Positions 24,597 through 32,184 of a stretch of DNA of 34,848 nucleotides are shown here, in pieces (within the stretch, counting starts at the first letter, position 1; each line of letters begins with the position of its first letter). The position numbers and the translations under genes are program-made. Source of the stretch: Thioalkalivibrio sp. (GTDB lineage Bacteria > Pseudomonadota > Gammaproteobacteria > Ectothiorhodospirales > Ectothiorhodospiraceae). Below the pieces are notes generated by a model that ran no database searches, was not told the DNA's origin, and was given only the letters and a program-made list of their open reading frames with translations. The DNA is taken from NCBI GenBank assembly GCA_003563455.1, contig PWRV01000241.1, forward strand, positions 1-34,848. Direction: 5' to 3'.

Positions 24597-26072
24597 CTAT
24601 AGCGACAACGGCGTGCTCAGATAGAGTCGTACGCCCTGGTCACGGTCTGCGGGTTCCGGAAACAGCTGCACCAGCCAGTTGTAGTAGCTGCGGATGTTCT
24701 GCACGTAGGTCACCGGTTCCCAGCCGCGAGCGTATCCGTAACGCGTCTGCTCGTACCACTCGCGCTGCGCCAGCCAGGGCAGCCGTTCCATCACGTCCAG
24801 CCAGAGGTTCGGGTCGCCGCCGTCGGCCTCGGTCAGGTTCCGTGCATCAAGCAGATGCCCCAGTCCCACGTTGTACGAGGCGAGCGCCATCCAGGTGCGG
24901 TCCGGCTCGCTGATCTCCCCGGGGAGACGGTCGAGCATCTGCAATATGTAGCGTGCTCCACCCTCGACGCTCTGACGCGGGTCGGTGCGATCATCCACGC
25001 CAAGTGAACGCGCGGTCGCGTTCGTCAGCATCATCAGCCCTCTTACGCCCGTTGGCGACACCGCGCCGGGGTTCCACAGGGACTCCTGATAGCTGACCGC
25101 GGCCAAAAACCGCCAGTCGAGGCCGTGTTCAAGCGCGATCTCCTGGAACAGTGGCCGCAGGGAGTCGAGCCGCTCCTGCACCAGCCGGGTAAAGCTGATC
25201 ACGTCCACCAGGTCATGCACCTCCAGATGACCGAAGTGCCGGTCGAAGAGGAGTTCGAGTTCGCGCCCGGCGAGCAGCGCCTCGAGGTAGGCATCTGCCG
25301 ATTCGATCAGGCTGCGGTCACGCCCGGGTGGAAACAGCCAGACGACCGGCGTCTCCCCGTCCAGTTCGAGGCTGGTGCGCAGGGCGGGGTAGACTCGCTG
25401 CAGGCGGCTGAGCTCGATGGAGGTCAGCACTGCGTAGTCCACGGTGCCCCGGCGCAGGGCCGCGACCAGCTCCCGCCCGTCGGCATACTGGATCAGTTCC
25501 AACTCGTGCCCGGTTCCGTTGGACTCCCAAACCGCAGCCAGTGCCTCCGGGAGAGCGAGTATGGAGGTGACCCCGATGCGTGTGCCCTGTTGCACCAGTT
25601 CCTCGAGGCTGCCGACATTGGACCCGTTACCCTGCCAGTACACCAGCTGCTTCTGGATGGGGAGTATTTCCGGCCCAACCGGCAGGCCGGGATCGTCCCC
25701 GGGAACGGTGAGCAGCCCGGCGGCAAGGTCCACCCGGCCCGCGCGGAGCAGGCGATAGGCCTCGCGGGGCCCGGGCACCCTGTGCACCTCGAGCCTGGCC
25801 CCGAGGCGGTCCGCGAGGCCGTTCAGCAGCACCAGTTCAAAGTGTTCCGGACCGTTGCTGAGGTCCATGAAGGTGTGGTCATGGGGATGGCTGACCAGCG
25901 CCACGCGCAGTTCCTGCTTGAACAGTGCGAGGTTCAGGGCTGAGGGGGTGTAATGCCAGGCCCAGAGCAGGATCAGCGATAACAGAACGGTGAATACGCC
26001 GATTTCGATCCGGCGCACCGGTGTTGTCTTTGGTCTGAGTCTCGCCGGCCAGTGCATCAGGCCATTGATCAT
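24597..26072 (-). CDS. mltF: Membrane-bound lytic murein transglycosylase F (MltF)
   Basis: A 491-residue cell-wall enzyme that cleaves peptidoglycan with formation of 1,6-anhydro-muramyl ends. An N-terminal hydrophobic helix (about 24-42) anchors it. A periplasmic binding-protein-like domain (about 55-290) regulates activity in the family, and an SLT domain follows with the catalytic Glu330 in SYQESLWNP, then GVRGLMMLT and ALASYNVGLGHL. I see no lipobox Cys at the anchor end, so it looks membrane-anchored, not lipidated. ATG 26057 is an alternative start five codons later. It is the only gene between tadA and the PHA locus. Confidence 0.94.
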   Translation of the reverse strand: MINGLMHWPARLRPKTTPVRRIEIGVFTVLLSLILLWAWHYTPSALNLALFKQELRVALVSHPHDHTFMDLSNGPEHFELVLLNGLADRLGARLEVHRVPGPREAYRLLRAGRVDLAAGLLTVPGDDPGLPVGPEILPIQKQLVYWQGNGSNVGSLEELVQQGTRIGVTSILALPEALAAVWESNGTGHELELIQYADGRELVAALRRGTVDYAVLTSIELSRLQRVYPALRTSLELDGETPVVWLFPPGRDRSLIESADAYLEALLAGRELELLFDRHFGHLEVHDLVDVISFTRLVQERLDSLRPLFQEIALEHGLDWRFLAAVSYQESLWNPGAVSPTGVRGLMMLTNATARSLGVDDRTDPRQSVEGGARYILQMLDRLPGEISEPDRTWMALASYNVGLGHLLDARNLTEADGGDPNLWLDVMERLPWLAQREWYEQTRYGYARGWEPVTYVQNIRSYYNWLVQLFPEPADRDQGVRLYLSTPLSL

Positions 26073-26113
26073 AGCTCCTGCGCGGGAAGAAGGTCGAAGG
26101 AGCGGGGGCGGGC

Positions 26114-26152
26114 ACCCGCGCCGTCCGGCGCCACGGCGCGGACGGCGCGGGT
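26114..26152. terminator. Long GC hairpin downstream of phaB
   Basis: A perfect 14-bp stem (26114-26127 with 26139-26152; arms ACCCGCGCCGTCCG and its complement) around an 11-base loop that can itself pair. It lies about 10 bases after the phaB stop on the minus strand and before mltF. There is no T run, so it may act as a weak or Rho-assisted terminator, or protect the 3' end of the phaB mRNA. Confidence 0.45.
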
Positions 26153-26162
26153 ATTGAGGCGA

Positions 26163-26906
26163 TCAGAAGCTCATGAACAGGCCACCGTTGACCTCGTAGT
26201 TGGCGCCGGTGATGTAGCACGCCCGATCGTCACACAGGATACCGACGAGGTAGGCGACCTCGTCGGGCGTGCCCATGCGACCCATGGGAATCTCCGAGAT
26301 GATCTGCTGCTGCACTTCTTCGCCCATGGCCTCGGTCATTTCTGTCGCGATGTAGCCGGGCGAGACGGTGTTGACGGTCACACCCTTGCGCACCACCTCC
26401 TGGGCGAGCGCCATGGTGAATCCGTGCGCCCCGGCCTTGGCGGCCGAGTAGTTGGTCTGGCCGAACTGACCGCGCTGTCCGTTTACCGAAGAGATGTTGA
26501 CGATCCGTCCCCAGCCCCGTTCCATCATGCCGTTCACGACCTGGCGGGTGACGTTGAATATGCTGTCCAGATTGGTGCTCAGCACCGCCTTCCACTGGTT
26601 GGGCTCCATCTTCTTGAAGGTCTTGTCGCGCGTGATGCCGGCGCAGTTGATCAGCACATCGACCGGTCCCAGCCGGCTCTCGATGTCGCTGATCATCTTC
26701 TGCGAATCCTCGAACGAGGAGACGTCGCCGGAGGCGATCTCGTACTCGCGCCCCTCGGCCGCATGCTTTTTCTGCCCCTCCTCGGCCTGCTCCTGCTCGG
26801 GCGGATAGTAGCCCGCGACGACCTTGAAGCCGCGCCCGCGCAATTCCTCGCAGATCGCCGTGCCGATCCCGCCGATTCCCCCAGTGACCAACGCTATACG
26901 TGCCAT
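26163..26906 (-). CDS. phaB: Acetoacetyl-CoA reductase PhaB
   Basis: NADPH-dependent reduction of acetoacetyl-CoA to (R)-3-hydroxybutyryl-CoA, the second step of polyhydroxybutyrate synthesis. The 247-residue SDR has the cofactor loop TGGIGGIG (residues 8-15), NAG in LINCAGITRD, and the catalytic Ser140, Tyr153 and Lys157 (NISSVNG, then QTNYSAAKAG). GRMGTPDEVAYLVG and the C-terminus YITGANYEVNGGLFMSF in part (ITGANYEVNGGLF) are typical of PhaB. ATG 26906 has GGAGGATTC before it on the minus strand; an in-frame upstream start lies in the terminator region and is rejected. A terminator separates it from phaP, so it may need its own promoter or readthrough. Confidence 0.96.
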   Translation of the reverse strand: MARIALVTGGIGGIGTAICEELRGRGFKVVAGYYPPEQEQAEEGQKKHAAEGREYEIASGDVSSFEDSQKMISDIESRLGPVDVLINCAGITRDKTFKKMEPNQWKAVLSTNLDSIFNVTRQVVNGMMERGWGRIVNISSVNGQRGQFGQTNYSAAKAGAHGFTMALAQEVVRKGVTVNTVSPGYIATEMTEAMGEEVQQQIISEIPMGRMGTPDEVAYLVGILCDDRACYITGANYEVNGGLFMSF

Positions 26907-26936
26907 GAATCCTCCGATGTGCGGCCCTCCCAATGG

Positions 26937-26961
26937 AAAAAGGGGGCGACCAGCGCCCCCT
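26937..26961 (-). terminator. Rho-independent terminator of phaP
   Basis: Read on the minus strand: AGGGGGCG-CTGGT-CGCCCCCT followed by TTTT. This is a perfect 8-bp GC-rich stem with a 5-base loop, 27 bases after the phaP stop. It lies 31 bases before the phaB start. Partial readthrough would give high phasin and lower reductase expression. Confidence 0.85.
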
Positions 26962-26987
26962 CCCATGATTCAGGGCCGGTTGATGGT

Positions 26988-27377
26988 TCAGGCGGCAGCC
27001 TTCGCCGCAGCCTTCTTGAAGCTTTCGCCAGCGGCCTGAACGTTCTTGCTGGCAACCTGCATCTGCTGGTCCATGACCTCGGCCGCGGAATCGCGTGCCT
27101 CGGTCATCACGTCGACCGCCGCGCGATAGCCCTTCAGCCACTCCTGGCCGTAGTCCTGCGCCAGCTTCGACTGGCTGGACATCAGCTCCTGGTAGCCCTT
27201 GGCCTTGGTCATGCTTTCCATGCCCTTGGCACCGGTCTCCAGCATCGTGTTGCTCAAGTCAAGCTGTTGCTGGAGCAGACGCTCACCAGCGCGCATGTTG
27301 ATCTCGCCAACCTTGCGCAGGGCCTCGAAGCTGCCCTGGACCATTTCATTATAGGCGTCGAACATCTGATTTTGCAT
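26988..27377 (-). CDS. phaP: Phasin family protein PhaP
   Basis: A 129-residue phasin that coats polyhydroxybutyrate granules and sets their number and size. The protein is nearly all amphipathic helix (QNQMFDAYNEMVQGSFEALRK onward), with no Cys and an Ala/Lys-rich C-terminus ending KKAAAKAAA, as usual for phasin_2 proteins. ATG 27377 has the ribosome binding site AGGAGAA on the minus strand; an in-frame start further upstream would run through the promoter. A strong promoter with candidate PhaR operators precedes it and a terminator follows, so it forms a separate transcription unit inside the pha cluster, which fits the abundance of phasins. Confidence 0.92.
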   Translation of the reverse strand: MQNQMFDAYNEMVQGSFEALRKVGEINMRAGERLLQQQLDLSNTMLETGAKGMESMTKAKGYQELMSSQSKLAQDYGQEWLKGYRAAVDVMTEARDSAAEVMDQQMQVASKNVQAAGESFKKAAAKAAA

Positions 27378-27418
27378 GATTAAGTTCTCCTGTTTGAAAT
27401 GCCACCGACCAGGAATTG

Positions 27419-27429
27419 GTGCAGTGCAG
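27419..27429. promoter_or_regulatory. Candidate PhaR operator 2 (phaP leader)
   Basis: GTGC-AGT-GCAG, an inverted TGC/GCA pair with 3-base spacing, downstream of the phaP start site. It lies on the same face as operator 1 only approximately (centres 16 bases apart). The form fits the CTGC-N3/4-GCAG type recognised by PhaR in Paracoccus, as I recall it. Confidence 0.45.
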
Positions 27430-27434
27430 CATTG

Positions 27435-27445
27435 TTGCGTTGCAG
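27435..27445. promoter_or_regulatory. Candidate PhaR operator 1 (phaP -10/start site)
   Basis: TTGC-GTT-GCAG, extended to TGTTGC-GTT-GCAGCA, a near-palindrome that overlaps the downstream edge of the phaP -10 element. A repressor bound here would block RNA polymerase. phaR, encoded next door, is the obvious candidate. The extended form resembles TGC-rich sites in other phaP promoters. Confidence 0.5.
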
Positions 27446-27472
27446 CATAGGATGCCCTAACGCGCATGTCAA
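27444..27472 (-). promoter_or_regulatory. Sigma-70 promoter of phaP
   Basis: On the minus strand, TTGACA (27472-27467) is a perfect -35 and TATGCT (27449-27444) is a good -10, with a 17-base spacer. Transcription should start near 27437, about 60 bases before the phaP ATG. It is the best promoter I can see in the window. Confidence 0.8.
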
Positions 27473-27586
27473 GCCCCTGGGAACAGGCTGTCGGGGAAAA
27501 CGGTGAACAGGGCTCGGACAAGCCCCCGAGTGCGGCGGGCCGCGGCTACCGGTGCTGGCGGCGCCGGGGCAGACCGGGACGGGAAA

Positions 27587-28066
27587 CTACTTGGAGCGGC
27601 GGCGGGACGAACGGCCCGGAGGGACCGCAGCGGCCCGGAAGAAGCTGTCCTGCATTTCCCGCCAAAGCTCGATGTTGCGGTCGGTGAGTTCGGCCCAGCT
27701 CTGCAGGGCCTCGCCGGGCATCAGCTGGTCAAGCTGCGACTGCATCTGCTGCTGCTGCTCGGCGTATAGCGTCAGCGTCTGGTCGATGAAGCTCGAGAAG
27801 GCGTCCTGCACCGATGCGTCGTAGAAACGGATGAACCGTGTCAGCACGTCGGTGGAGAACATGGGGTTCCCGCTGGCTTCCTGCTCGGTGATGATCTGGA
27901 TCAGGATGCCGCGGGTAATATCGTCGCCGCTCTGGGTGTCCACCACCTTGATGTCCGTGCCGTCCCGCACCAGCTTCTGCACATCCGTGAGGGTGATGTA
28001 GCGGCTTTCCTCGGTATCGTACAGGCGCCGATTGGGATATTTCTTGACCAGCCTCTGCTCGCTCAC
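27587..28066 (-). CDS. phaR: Polyhydroxyalkanoate synthesis repressor PhaR
   Basis: DNA-binding regulator that senses the polymer: when PHB is absent it represses phasin expression, and it leaves DNA when it binds nascent granules. The 159-residue protein has the PHB/PHA accumulation DNA-binding domain (VKKYPNRRLYDTEESRYITL, near residue 6-26), the second family domain (GILIQIITEQE, then LTRFIRFYDASVQDAF), a Gln-rich helix, and a basic tail RSSRRRSK. The GTG at 28066 has AAGGGGGC about 9 bases upstream on the minus strand; GTG 28084 is in frame but less likely. It lies between phaA and phaP, as in Allochromatium-type loci. Confidence 0.94.
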   Translation of the reverse strand: MSEQRLVKKYPNRRLYDTEESRYITLTDVQKLVRDGTDIKVVDTQSGDDITRGILIQIITEQEASGNPMFSTDVLTRFIRFYDASVQDAFSSFIDQTLTLYAEQQQQMQSQLDQLMPGEALQSWAELTDRNIELWREMQDSFFRAAAVPPGRSSRRRSK

Positions 28067-28146
28067 GGCGATGCCCCCTTGCACCTGGAATCGGCCTCGA
28101 TTTTACATGATCCGGATCCGCATTTCCGGAATTCGTCCGTTGTGTT

Positions 28147-28172
28147 CGGCGCCCCGCCGTAACGGGGCGCCG
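28147..28172. terminator. GC hairpin between phaA and phaR
   Basis: A perfect 10-bp stem, CGGCGCCCCG and CGGGGCGCCG, with loop CCGTAA. It lies 34 bases beyond the phaA stop on the minus strand and has no T run on either side. It may attenuate transcription from phaA into phaR or stabilise the phaA message. Confidence 0.5.
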
Positions 28173-28205
28173 TGAACCGTTGCCGCCCGGTTGCTCGAAG
28201 CGGGG

Positions 28206-29393
28206 TCAGTCGACGAGTTCCAGCGCCATCGCCACACCCTGGCCGCCGCCGATGCACAGGGTCGCGAGGCCGCGTTTCGCGTTCCGGCGCCGCATCCCGT
28301 GCAGGAGTGTGACCAGGACCCGCGCGCCCGAGGCCCCGATCGGATGCCCGATCGCGATGGCTCCACCGCTGACGTTCACCTTGGAGAGATCCCAGCCGAT
28401 CTCCTTGTCCACCGAGATGGCCTGGGCCGCGAAGGCCTCGTTTGATTCGATCAGGTCAAGGTCGCCATGGCGCCACCCGGCCTTTTCCAGGCACGCGCGG
28501 GTGGCCGGGATGGGTCCCGTGCCCATGATCGAGGGGTCAACGCCGGCGGCTGAGAAGGCGACGATACGGGCCATCGGCTTCAGGCCGAGTTCCCGGGCCT
28601 TGCTCGCCGTCATCACCAGGGTGGCCGCGGCGCCGTCGTTGATCCCGGATGCGTTCCCCGCGGTGACCGTACCGTCCTTGGCGAAGGCCGGCCGCAGCTT
28701 GCCGAGGCCTTCGGCGGTGGCGCCCGCACGCGGGAACTCATCGGTATCGAAAATCTTGGGGTCGCCCTTGCGCTGGGGAATCTCCACCGGAACGATCTCG
28801 TCCTTGAAGACGCCATCGCGGATCGCCGCCTCTGCGCGTTGCTGCGACTGCGCGGCAAAGGCGTCCTGTTCCTCCCGGCTGATCGAGTATTTCTGGGCAA
28901 TGTTCTCCGCGGTGTTGCCCATGTGCATGTCGGTGATTGCACACCAGAGGCCATCGTGAATCATGGTGTCACGCATCGCCCACTCGCCCATCTTCATGCC
29001 GAAGCGGGACCTTGGCAGCGCGTGCGGTGCCATGCTCATGCTTTCCTGGCCGCCGGCGACCACGATCTCCGCGTCACCGCAACGGATCGACTGCCAGGCC
29101 AGGTGGACGGCCTTGAGTCCGGAACCGCAGACCTTGTTGATCGTCATCGCCGGAACGCGGTCGGGAATGCCGGCTTCGAGTGCCGCCTGGCGTGCCGGGT
29201 TCATGCCCGCCGCCCCCGTGAGGACCTGACCGAGGATCACCTCGTTGACCTGTTCCGGCGCAACACCGGCGCGTTCCAGCAGGGAACGGATCACGGTCGC
29301 GCCGAGCTTGCTTGCCGGGATGTCTCCGAGCGACCCCATCAGGGTTCCAACGGGCGTGCGGGCGGCACCGACAATTACGATTTCTTCACTCAT
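28206..29393 (-). CDS. phaA: Acetyl-CoA acetyltransferase (beta-ketothiolase) PhaA
   Basis: Condenses two acetyl-CoA to acetoacetyl-CoA, the first step of PHB synthesis. The 395-residue biosynthetic thiolase has the nucleophile Cys89 in NKVCGSGLKAV, His350 in AIGHPIGASGAR, and the second Cys380 in LCIGGGQG. Length and motifs match the PHB-type enzymes closely, including GGQESMSMAPH. AAAGGAG lies about 10 bases before the ATG on the minus strand. It diverges from phaE across a 235-base regulatory gap. A hairpin separates it from phaR, which follows 139 bases downstream. Confidence 0.97.
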   Translation of the reverse strand: MSEEIVIVGAARTPVGTLMGSLGDIPASKLGATVIRSLLERAGVAPEQVNEVILGQVLTGAAGMNPARQAALEAGIPDRVPAMTINKVCGSGLKAVHLAWQSIRCGDAEIVVAGGQESMSMAPHALPRSRFGMKMGEWAMRDTMIHDGLWCAITDMHMGNTAENIAQKYSISREEQDAFAAQSQQRAEAAIRDGVFKDEIVPVEIPQRKGDPKIFDTDEFPRAGATAEGLGKLRPAFAKDGTVTAGNASGINDGAAATLVMTASKARELGLKPMARIVAFSAAGVDPSIMGTGPIPATRACLEKAGWRHGDLDLIESNEAFAAQAISVDKEIGWDLSKVNVSGGAIAIGHPIGASGARVLVTLLHGMRRRNAKRGLATLCIGGGQGVAMALELVD

Positions 29394-29445
29394 TACGCTT
29401 GTCTCCTTTGGGTGGCTGCTTCTTGCAGGCTATTTTTCCCGTGCG

Positions 29446-29476
29446 ATTATGGCACGCGAAGAGGGCGGGGCCTCAA
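29446..29476 (-). promoter_or_regulatory. Possible phaA promoter
   Basis: On the minus strand, TTGAGG (29476-29471) and CATAAT (29451-29446) lie 19 bases apart, upstream of phaA. The -10 is close to consensus; the spacer is longer than ideal. The -10 is flanked by GTGC and GCAC, a wider inverted pair that may be chance. Confidence 0.4.
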
Positions 29477-29532
29477 TGCGGTTTCCGGCCGTGCGTATTG
29501 CCGTCCGGGCCCGGGATGGCCGAGGCGGAATG

Positions 29533-29543
29533 GTGCAGCGCAC
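29533..29543. promoter_or_regulatory. Candidate PhaR operator at phaE promoter
   Basis: GTGC-AGC-GCAC, a perfect palindrome in its arms with the same TGC-N3-GCA layout as the two phaP sites. It lies about 90 bases before phaE, at the -35 position of the likely phaE promoter. A single such site can occur by chance in 35 kb, so this call leans on its place. Confidence 0.4.
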
Positions 29544-29554
29544 AAATTCCGTGC

Positions 29555-29560
29555 TAGTAT
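29555..29560 (+). promoter_or_regulatory. Possible -10 element of phaEC
   Basis: TAGTAT in an A/T patch about 68 bases before the phaE start. No good -35 lies at 17 bases (TGGTGC at 18 bases is the best), which would suit a weak or activator-dependent promoter. The candidate operator at 29533-29543 overlaps that -35 position. Confidence 0.35.
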
Positions 29561-29628
29561 CCGGCACACGTTCTAAACTTGAGTCCAGACACCAACCACG
29601 CCCGTGGGGCGAAGATCAGGAGAAGATG

Positions 29629-30912
29629 ATGGCGGATTCCGGTTCGACTGCGGACCAGTGGCTGGAGGCACAACGACGCTACTGGGATGCCTGGATGGAC
29701 ATGACGAGGCGTGGCCTGGACGCGGCCAGTCCCGGGCAGTCCACTCCACAAAACCCCTGGGCGGACGCCATGGAGCAGTGGCTGAAGGCGGTGGCGCCAG
29801 CGACCCTGAAGCCGGCCAACGATCTGCTTGAACAGATGGTCAATGTTGGCAAGAGCTATTTCTCGATGGCCGAGGGGCTCTACAAGGGAGCGCCTTCCGG
29901 TGACATGCCGGAGATGATCGAGAACTGGACGAAGATGATGACGGAGGCCTTCCAGGGCGGTGGGGCCAACTTCAATCCCTTCGCTCAGCTCGCCGGGAAG
30001 AGTGGCCGTCAGGGAATGGCGTTCTGGGATCTCCCGTTCGATACCTTGTCCCGGACGTTCTCCGGCAGCATGCCGATCCCCGGCGATTTCATGAAGGCGT
30101 TTGAAACCGCGAAGCCGACCGACCTGCGCGAACAGATGGAAGGTTTCCTGTCGGCTCCGGCAATCGGGTACGGACGCGAATCGCAGGAGCAGCACCAGCA
30201 GCTCGGTCGCCTGATGCTCGACTACGAAAAGGCGATGAGCGATTACCAGGCCGGTTTCGCGCACCTTGGTCAAAACTCGCTCGAATCTTTCCAGAAGCGG
30301 ATGCAGACGGCCGCCGAAGAAGGCAAGACCATCAACTCGGTTCGGGAAGTGTTCAACATCTGGGTGGATGCCTGCGAAGAGGCTTATGCCGAGTACGCGA
30401 TGTCCGAAGACTATGCGCGCCGCTATGGCCGGATGGTCAATGCGCTGATGGCGTTGAAGAAGCAGGGCACCCGTCTGGTCGACGAGTGGCTGGAGGCGAT
30501 GAATATCCCGACCGCATCGGAGATCGCCACGCTGCAAAGGCGTCTGCACGACACCCGGTCCGACTATCAGGCTTTGCGCGCCCAGGTCGAACGTATGCAG
30601 GGTGAGCTGGACGAGCACGAGGGAGGCAACGGCGAAGTACAGCAACTGCGCGAGGAGCTTGCGGAACTGCGCGCCGCACTGAAGAAGCAGCAGTCGGACA
30701 ATGCCTCCTCGTCCGGGTCTGGTGCGGCTACCGATGACGAGGCTGCAGCAGAAAAACCGAAGCGCAGCACCCGCCGTTCCCGGGCTGCGTCGAGCACCGC
30801 CTCCGGCGACAAGAAGACCGCTCCCACGAAGACGACCGGAAAGACCACCACCACCAAGTCCGCCACCACCAAGACCGGCAAGACTGGGACCACCCGGAGG
30901 AAGAGCCAATGA
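29629..30912 (+). CDS. phaE: Class III PHA synthase subunit PhaE with a basic histone-like tail
   Basis: Non-catalytic partner of PhaC in class III PHA synthase; it is needed for high activity and granule formation. The first 330 or so residues show the PhaE pattern: N-terminal QWLEAQRRYWDAWMDM, WWKG-like helices, an FW-rich middle (MAFWDLPFDTLSRTF), and EVFNIWVDACEEAYAEY. A coiled coil follows (about 305-360). The last 52 residues (DNA 30754-30909) are a Lys/Arg/Thr/Ala/Ser repeat-like tail with about 16 basic and one acidic residue, not a standard part of PhaE as I know it. ATG 29629 has AGGAG at 6 bases; ATG 29626 is an alternative. The stop overlaps phaC (ATGA). Confidence 0.93.
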   Translation: MADSGSTADQWLEAQRRYWDAWMDMTRRGLDAASPGQSTPQNPWADAMEQWLKAVAPATLKPANDLLEQMVNVGKSYFSMAEGLYKGAPSGDMPEMIENWTKMMTEAFQGGGANFNPFAQLAGKSGRQGMAFWDLPFDTLSRTFSGSMPIPGDFMKAFETAKPTDLREQMEGFLSAPAIGYGRESQEQHQQLGRLMLDYEKAMSDYQAGFAHLGQNSLESFQKRMQTAAEEGKTINSVREVFNIWVDACEEAYAEYAMSEDYARRYGRMVNALMALKKQGTRLVDEWLEAMNIPTASEIATLQRRLHDTRSDYQALRAQVERMQGELDEHEGGNGEVQQLREELAELRAALKKQQSDNASSSGSGAATDDEAAAEKPKRSTRRSRAASSTASGDKKTAPTKTTGKTTTTKSATTKTGKTGTTRRKSQ

Positions 30913-31979
30913 TGACCCCGATCCAGATCCGTCCCGACGAGGCCCTCGACGAGCTCAGCGGTTTCCAGAACAAGCTGACTCATGGTGTCCAGAACCTGAT
31001 GGAGGTCGGCGAGGTCAGTACCGGGGCGACGCCGCGGGAGGTGATCTACGATGAGGACAAGATGGTCCTCTACCGGTTTCAGGCGCCGGCGAGCGTGGTG
31101 CAGAATCCGGTGCCGCTCCTCATCGTCTATGCGCTGGTGAACCGGCCCTACATGGCCGATCTGCAGGAAAACCGCTCCATGGTGCGCGGCCTGCTTGATG
31201 CCGGTATGGACGTGTACCTCGTGGACTGGGGCTACCCGGGTCGTGCTGACCGCTACCTGACCATCGACGACTACCTCAACGGGTATCTCGACCGCTGCGT
31301 GGACGTGATCCGCAAACGGCACCGGGTGGACGCGATCAACGTTCTCGGCATCTGCCAGGGGGGGACCTTCAGCCTCTGCTACGCATCGATGCACCCGGAC
31401 AAGGTCGCGAACCTGGTCACGATGGTGACCCCGGTGGACTTTCAGACGCCCGACAACATGCTGTCGAACTGGGTCCGCCACGTGGACGCGGACCTCGTCG
31501 TGGATACGCTTGGCAACGTTCCCGGCGAGATGCTGAACTGGACCTTTCTGAACCTGAAGCCCTATCGGTTGATGGGCCAGAAGTACCTCGACATGGTGGA
31601 TATCCTCGACAATCCCGACCAGGTCGCAAACTTCATGCGCATGGAGAAGTGGATCTTCGACAGCCCCGACCAGGCCGGTGAGACGTACCGACAGTTCCTG
31701 AAGGACTTCTACCAGCAGAACAAGCTGGTGGAGGGCGGGCTGCGCATCGGCAAACACGAGGTGAGCCTCAAGAACGTGACGATGCCGGTGCTGAATGTCT
31801 TCGCGACCGAGGACCACCTGGTGCCACCGGACTCGTCGCGCGCGTTGAAGAAGCTGGTCGGGACCAAGGATTACACGGAACAGTCCTTCAAGGGCGGCCA
31901 CATCGGCATCTATGTCAGTGGTCGTGCGCAGAAGGAGGTCCCGCCGTCGATCGGCAAGTGGATTGATGCCCGCACCTGA
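30909..31979 (+). CDS. phaC: Class III poly(3-hydroxyalkanoate) synthase catalytic subunit PhaC
   Basis: Polymerises (R)-3-hydroxybutyryl-CoA into PHB at the granule surface. The 356-residue alpha/beta hydrolase has the class III length. The lipase-like box is GICQGG with the nucleophile Cys149; Asp302 is in TEDHLVPP and His331 in GGHIGIY. These numbers equal those reported for the Allochromatium vinosum enzyme when counted from ATG 30909, which supports this start over the next Met. The ATGA overlap with phaE implies coupled synthesis of the two subunits. An inverted REP pair follows. Confidence 0.97.
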   Translation: MMTPIQIRPDEALDELSGFQNKLTHGVQNLMEVGEVSTGATPREVIYDEDKMVLYRFQAPASVVQNPVPLLIVYALVNRPYMADLQENRSMVRGLLDAGMDVYLVDWGYPGRADRYLTIDDYLNGYLDRCVDVIRKRHRVDAINVLGICQGGTFSLCYASMHPDKVANLVTMVTPVDFQTPDNMLSNWVRHVDADLVVDTLGNVPGEMLNWTFLNLKPYRLMGQKYLDMVDILDNPDQVANFMRMEKWIFDSPDQAGETYRQFLKDFYQQNKLVEGGLRIGKHEVSLKNVTMPVLNVFATEDHLVPPDSSRALKKLVGTKDYTEQSFKGGHIGIYVSGRAQKEVPPSIGKWIDART

Positions 31980-32000
31980 AGCCCTGCCGACCGCGCGGAA

Positions 32001-32064
32001 ATTGCGACCAGAGGCCGCTCCTGCAACCCGGATGCTTCCGTAGGGGCGGCCTCAGGCCGCGATC
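32001..32064. repeat. Inverted REP-like doublet after phaC
   Basis: Left unit, read on the minus strand: TTGCAGGAGCGGCCTCTGGT then CGC. Right unit, plus strand: GTAGGGGCGGCCTCAGGCCG then CGAT. The two share a GCGGCCTC core and face each other with about 12 bases between, so the whole can fold into a long hairpin. It may terminate or stabilise the phaEC mRNA. The rest of the 205-base gap before purU (31980-32184) shows no gene. Confidence 0.65.
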
Positions 32065-32184
32065 CATCTCCGTCCGTTCCACAAACTCCCGGGGCCCGGA
32101 TTCCCTCCGTGCACGTCAGGCCTTCAAGCGCTCCACCGAGCCCAGTACACTGCAGCGCTGCCCCGCAAGGTCGCAATCCCGCCA

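Noticed and set aside
29245..29628. In-frame upstream extension of phaE to 29245
   Set aside because: It overlaps the divergent phaA coding region and the promoter area; ATG 29629 has a proper ribosome binding site.
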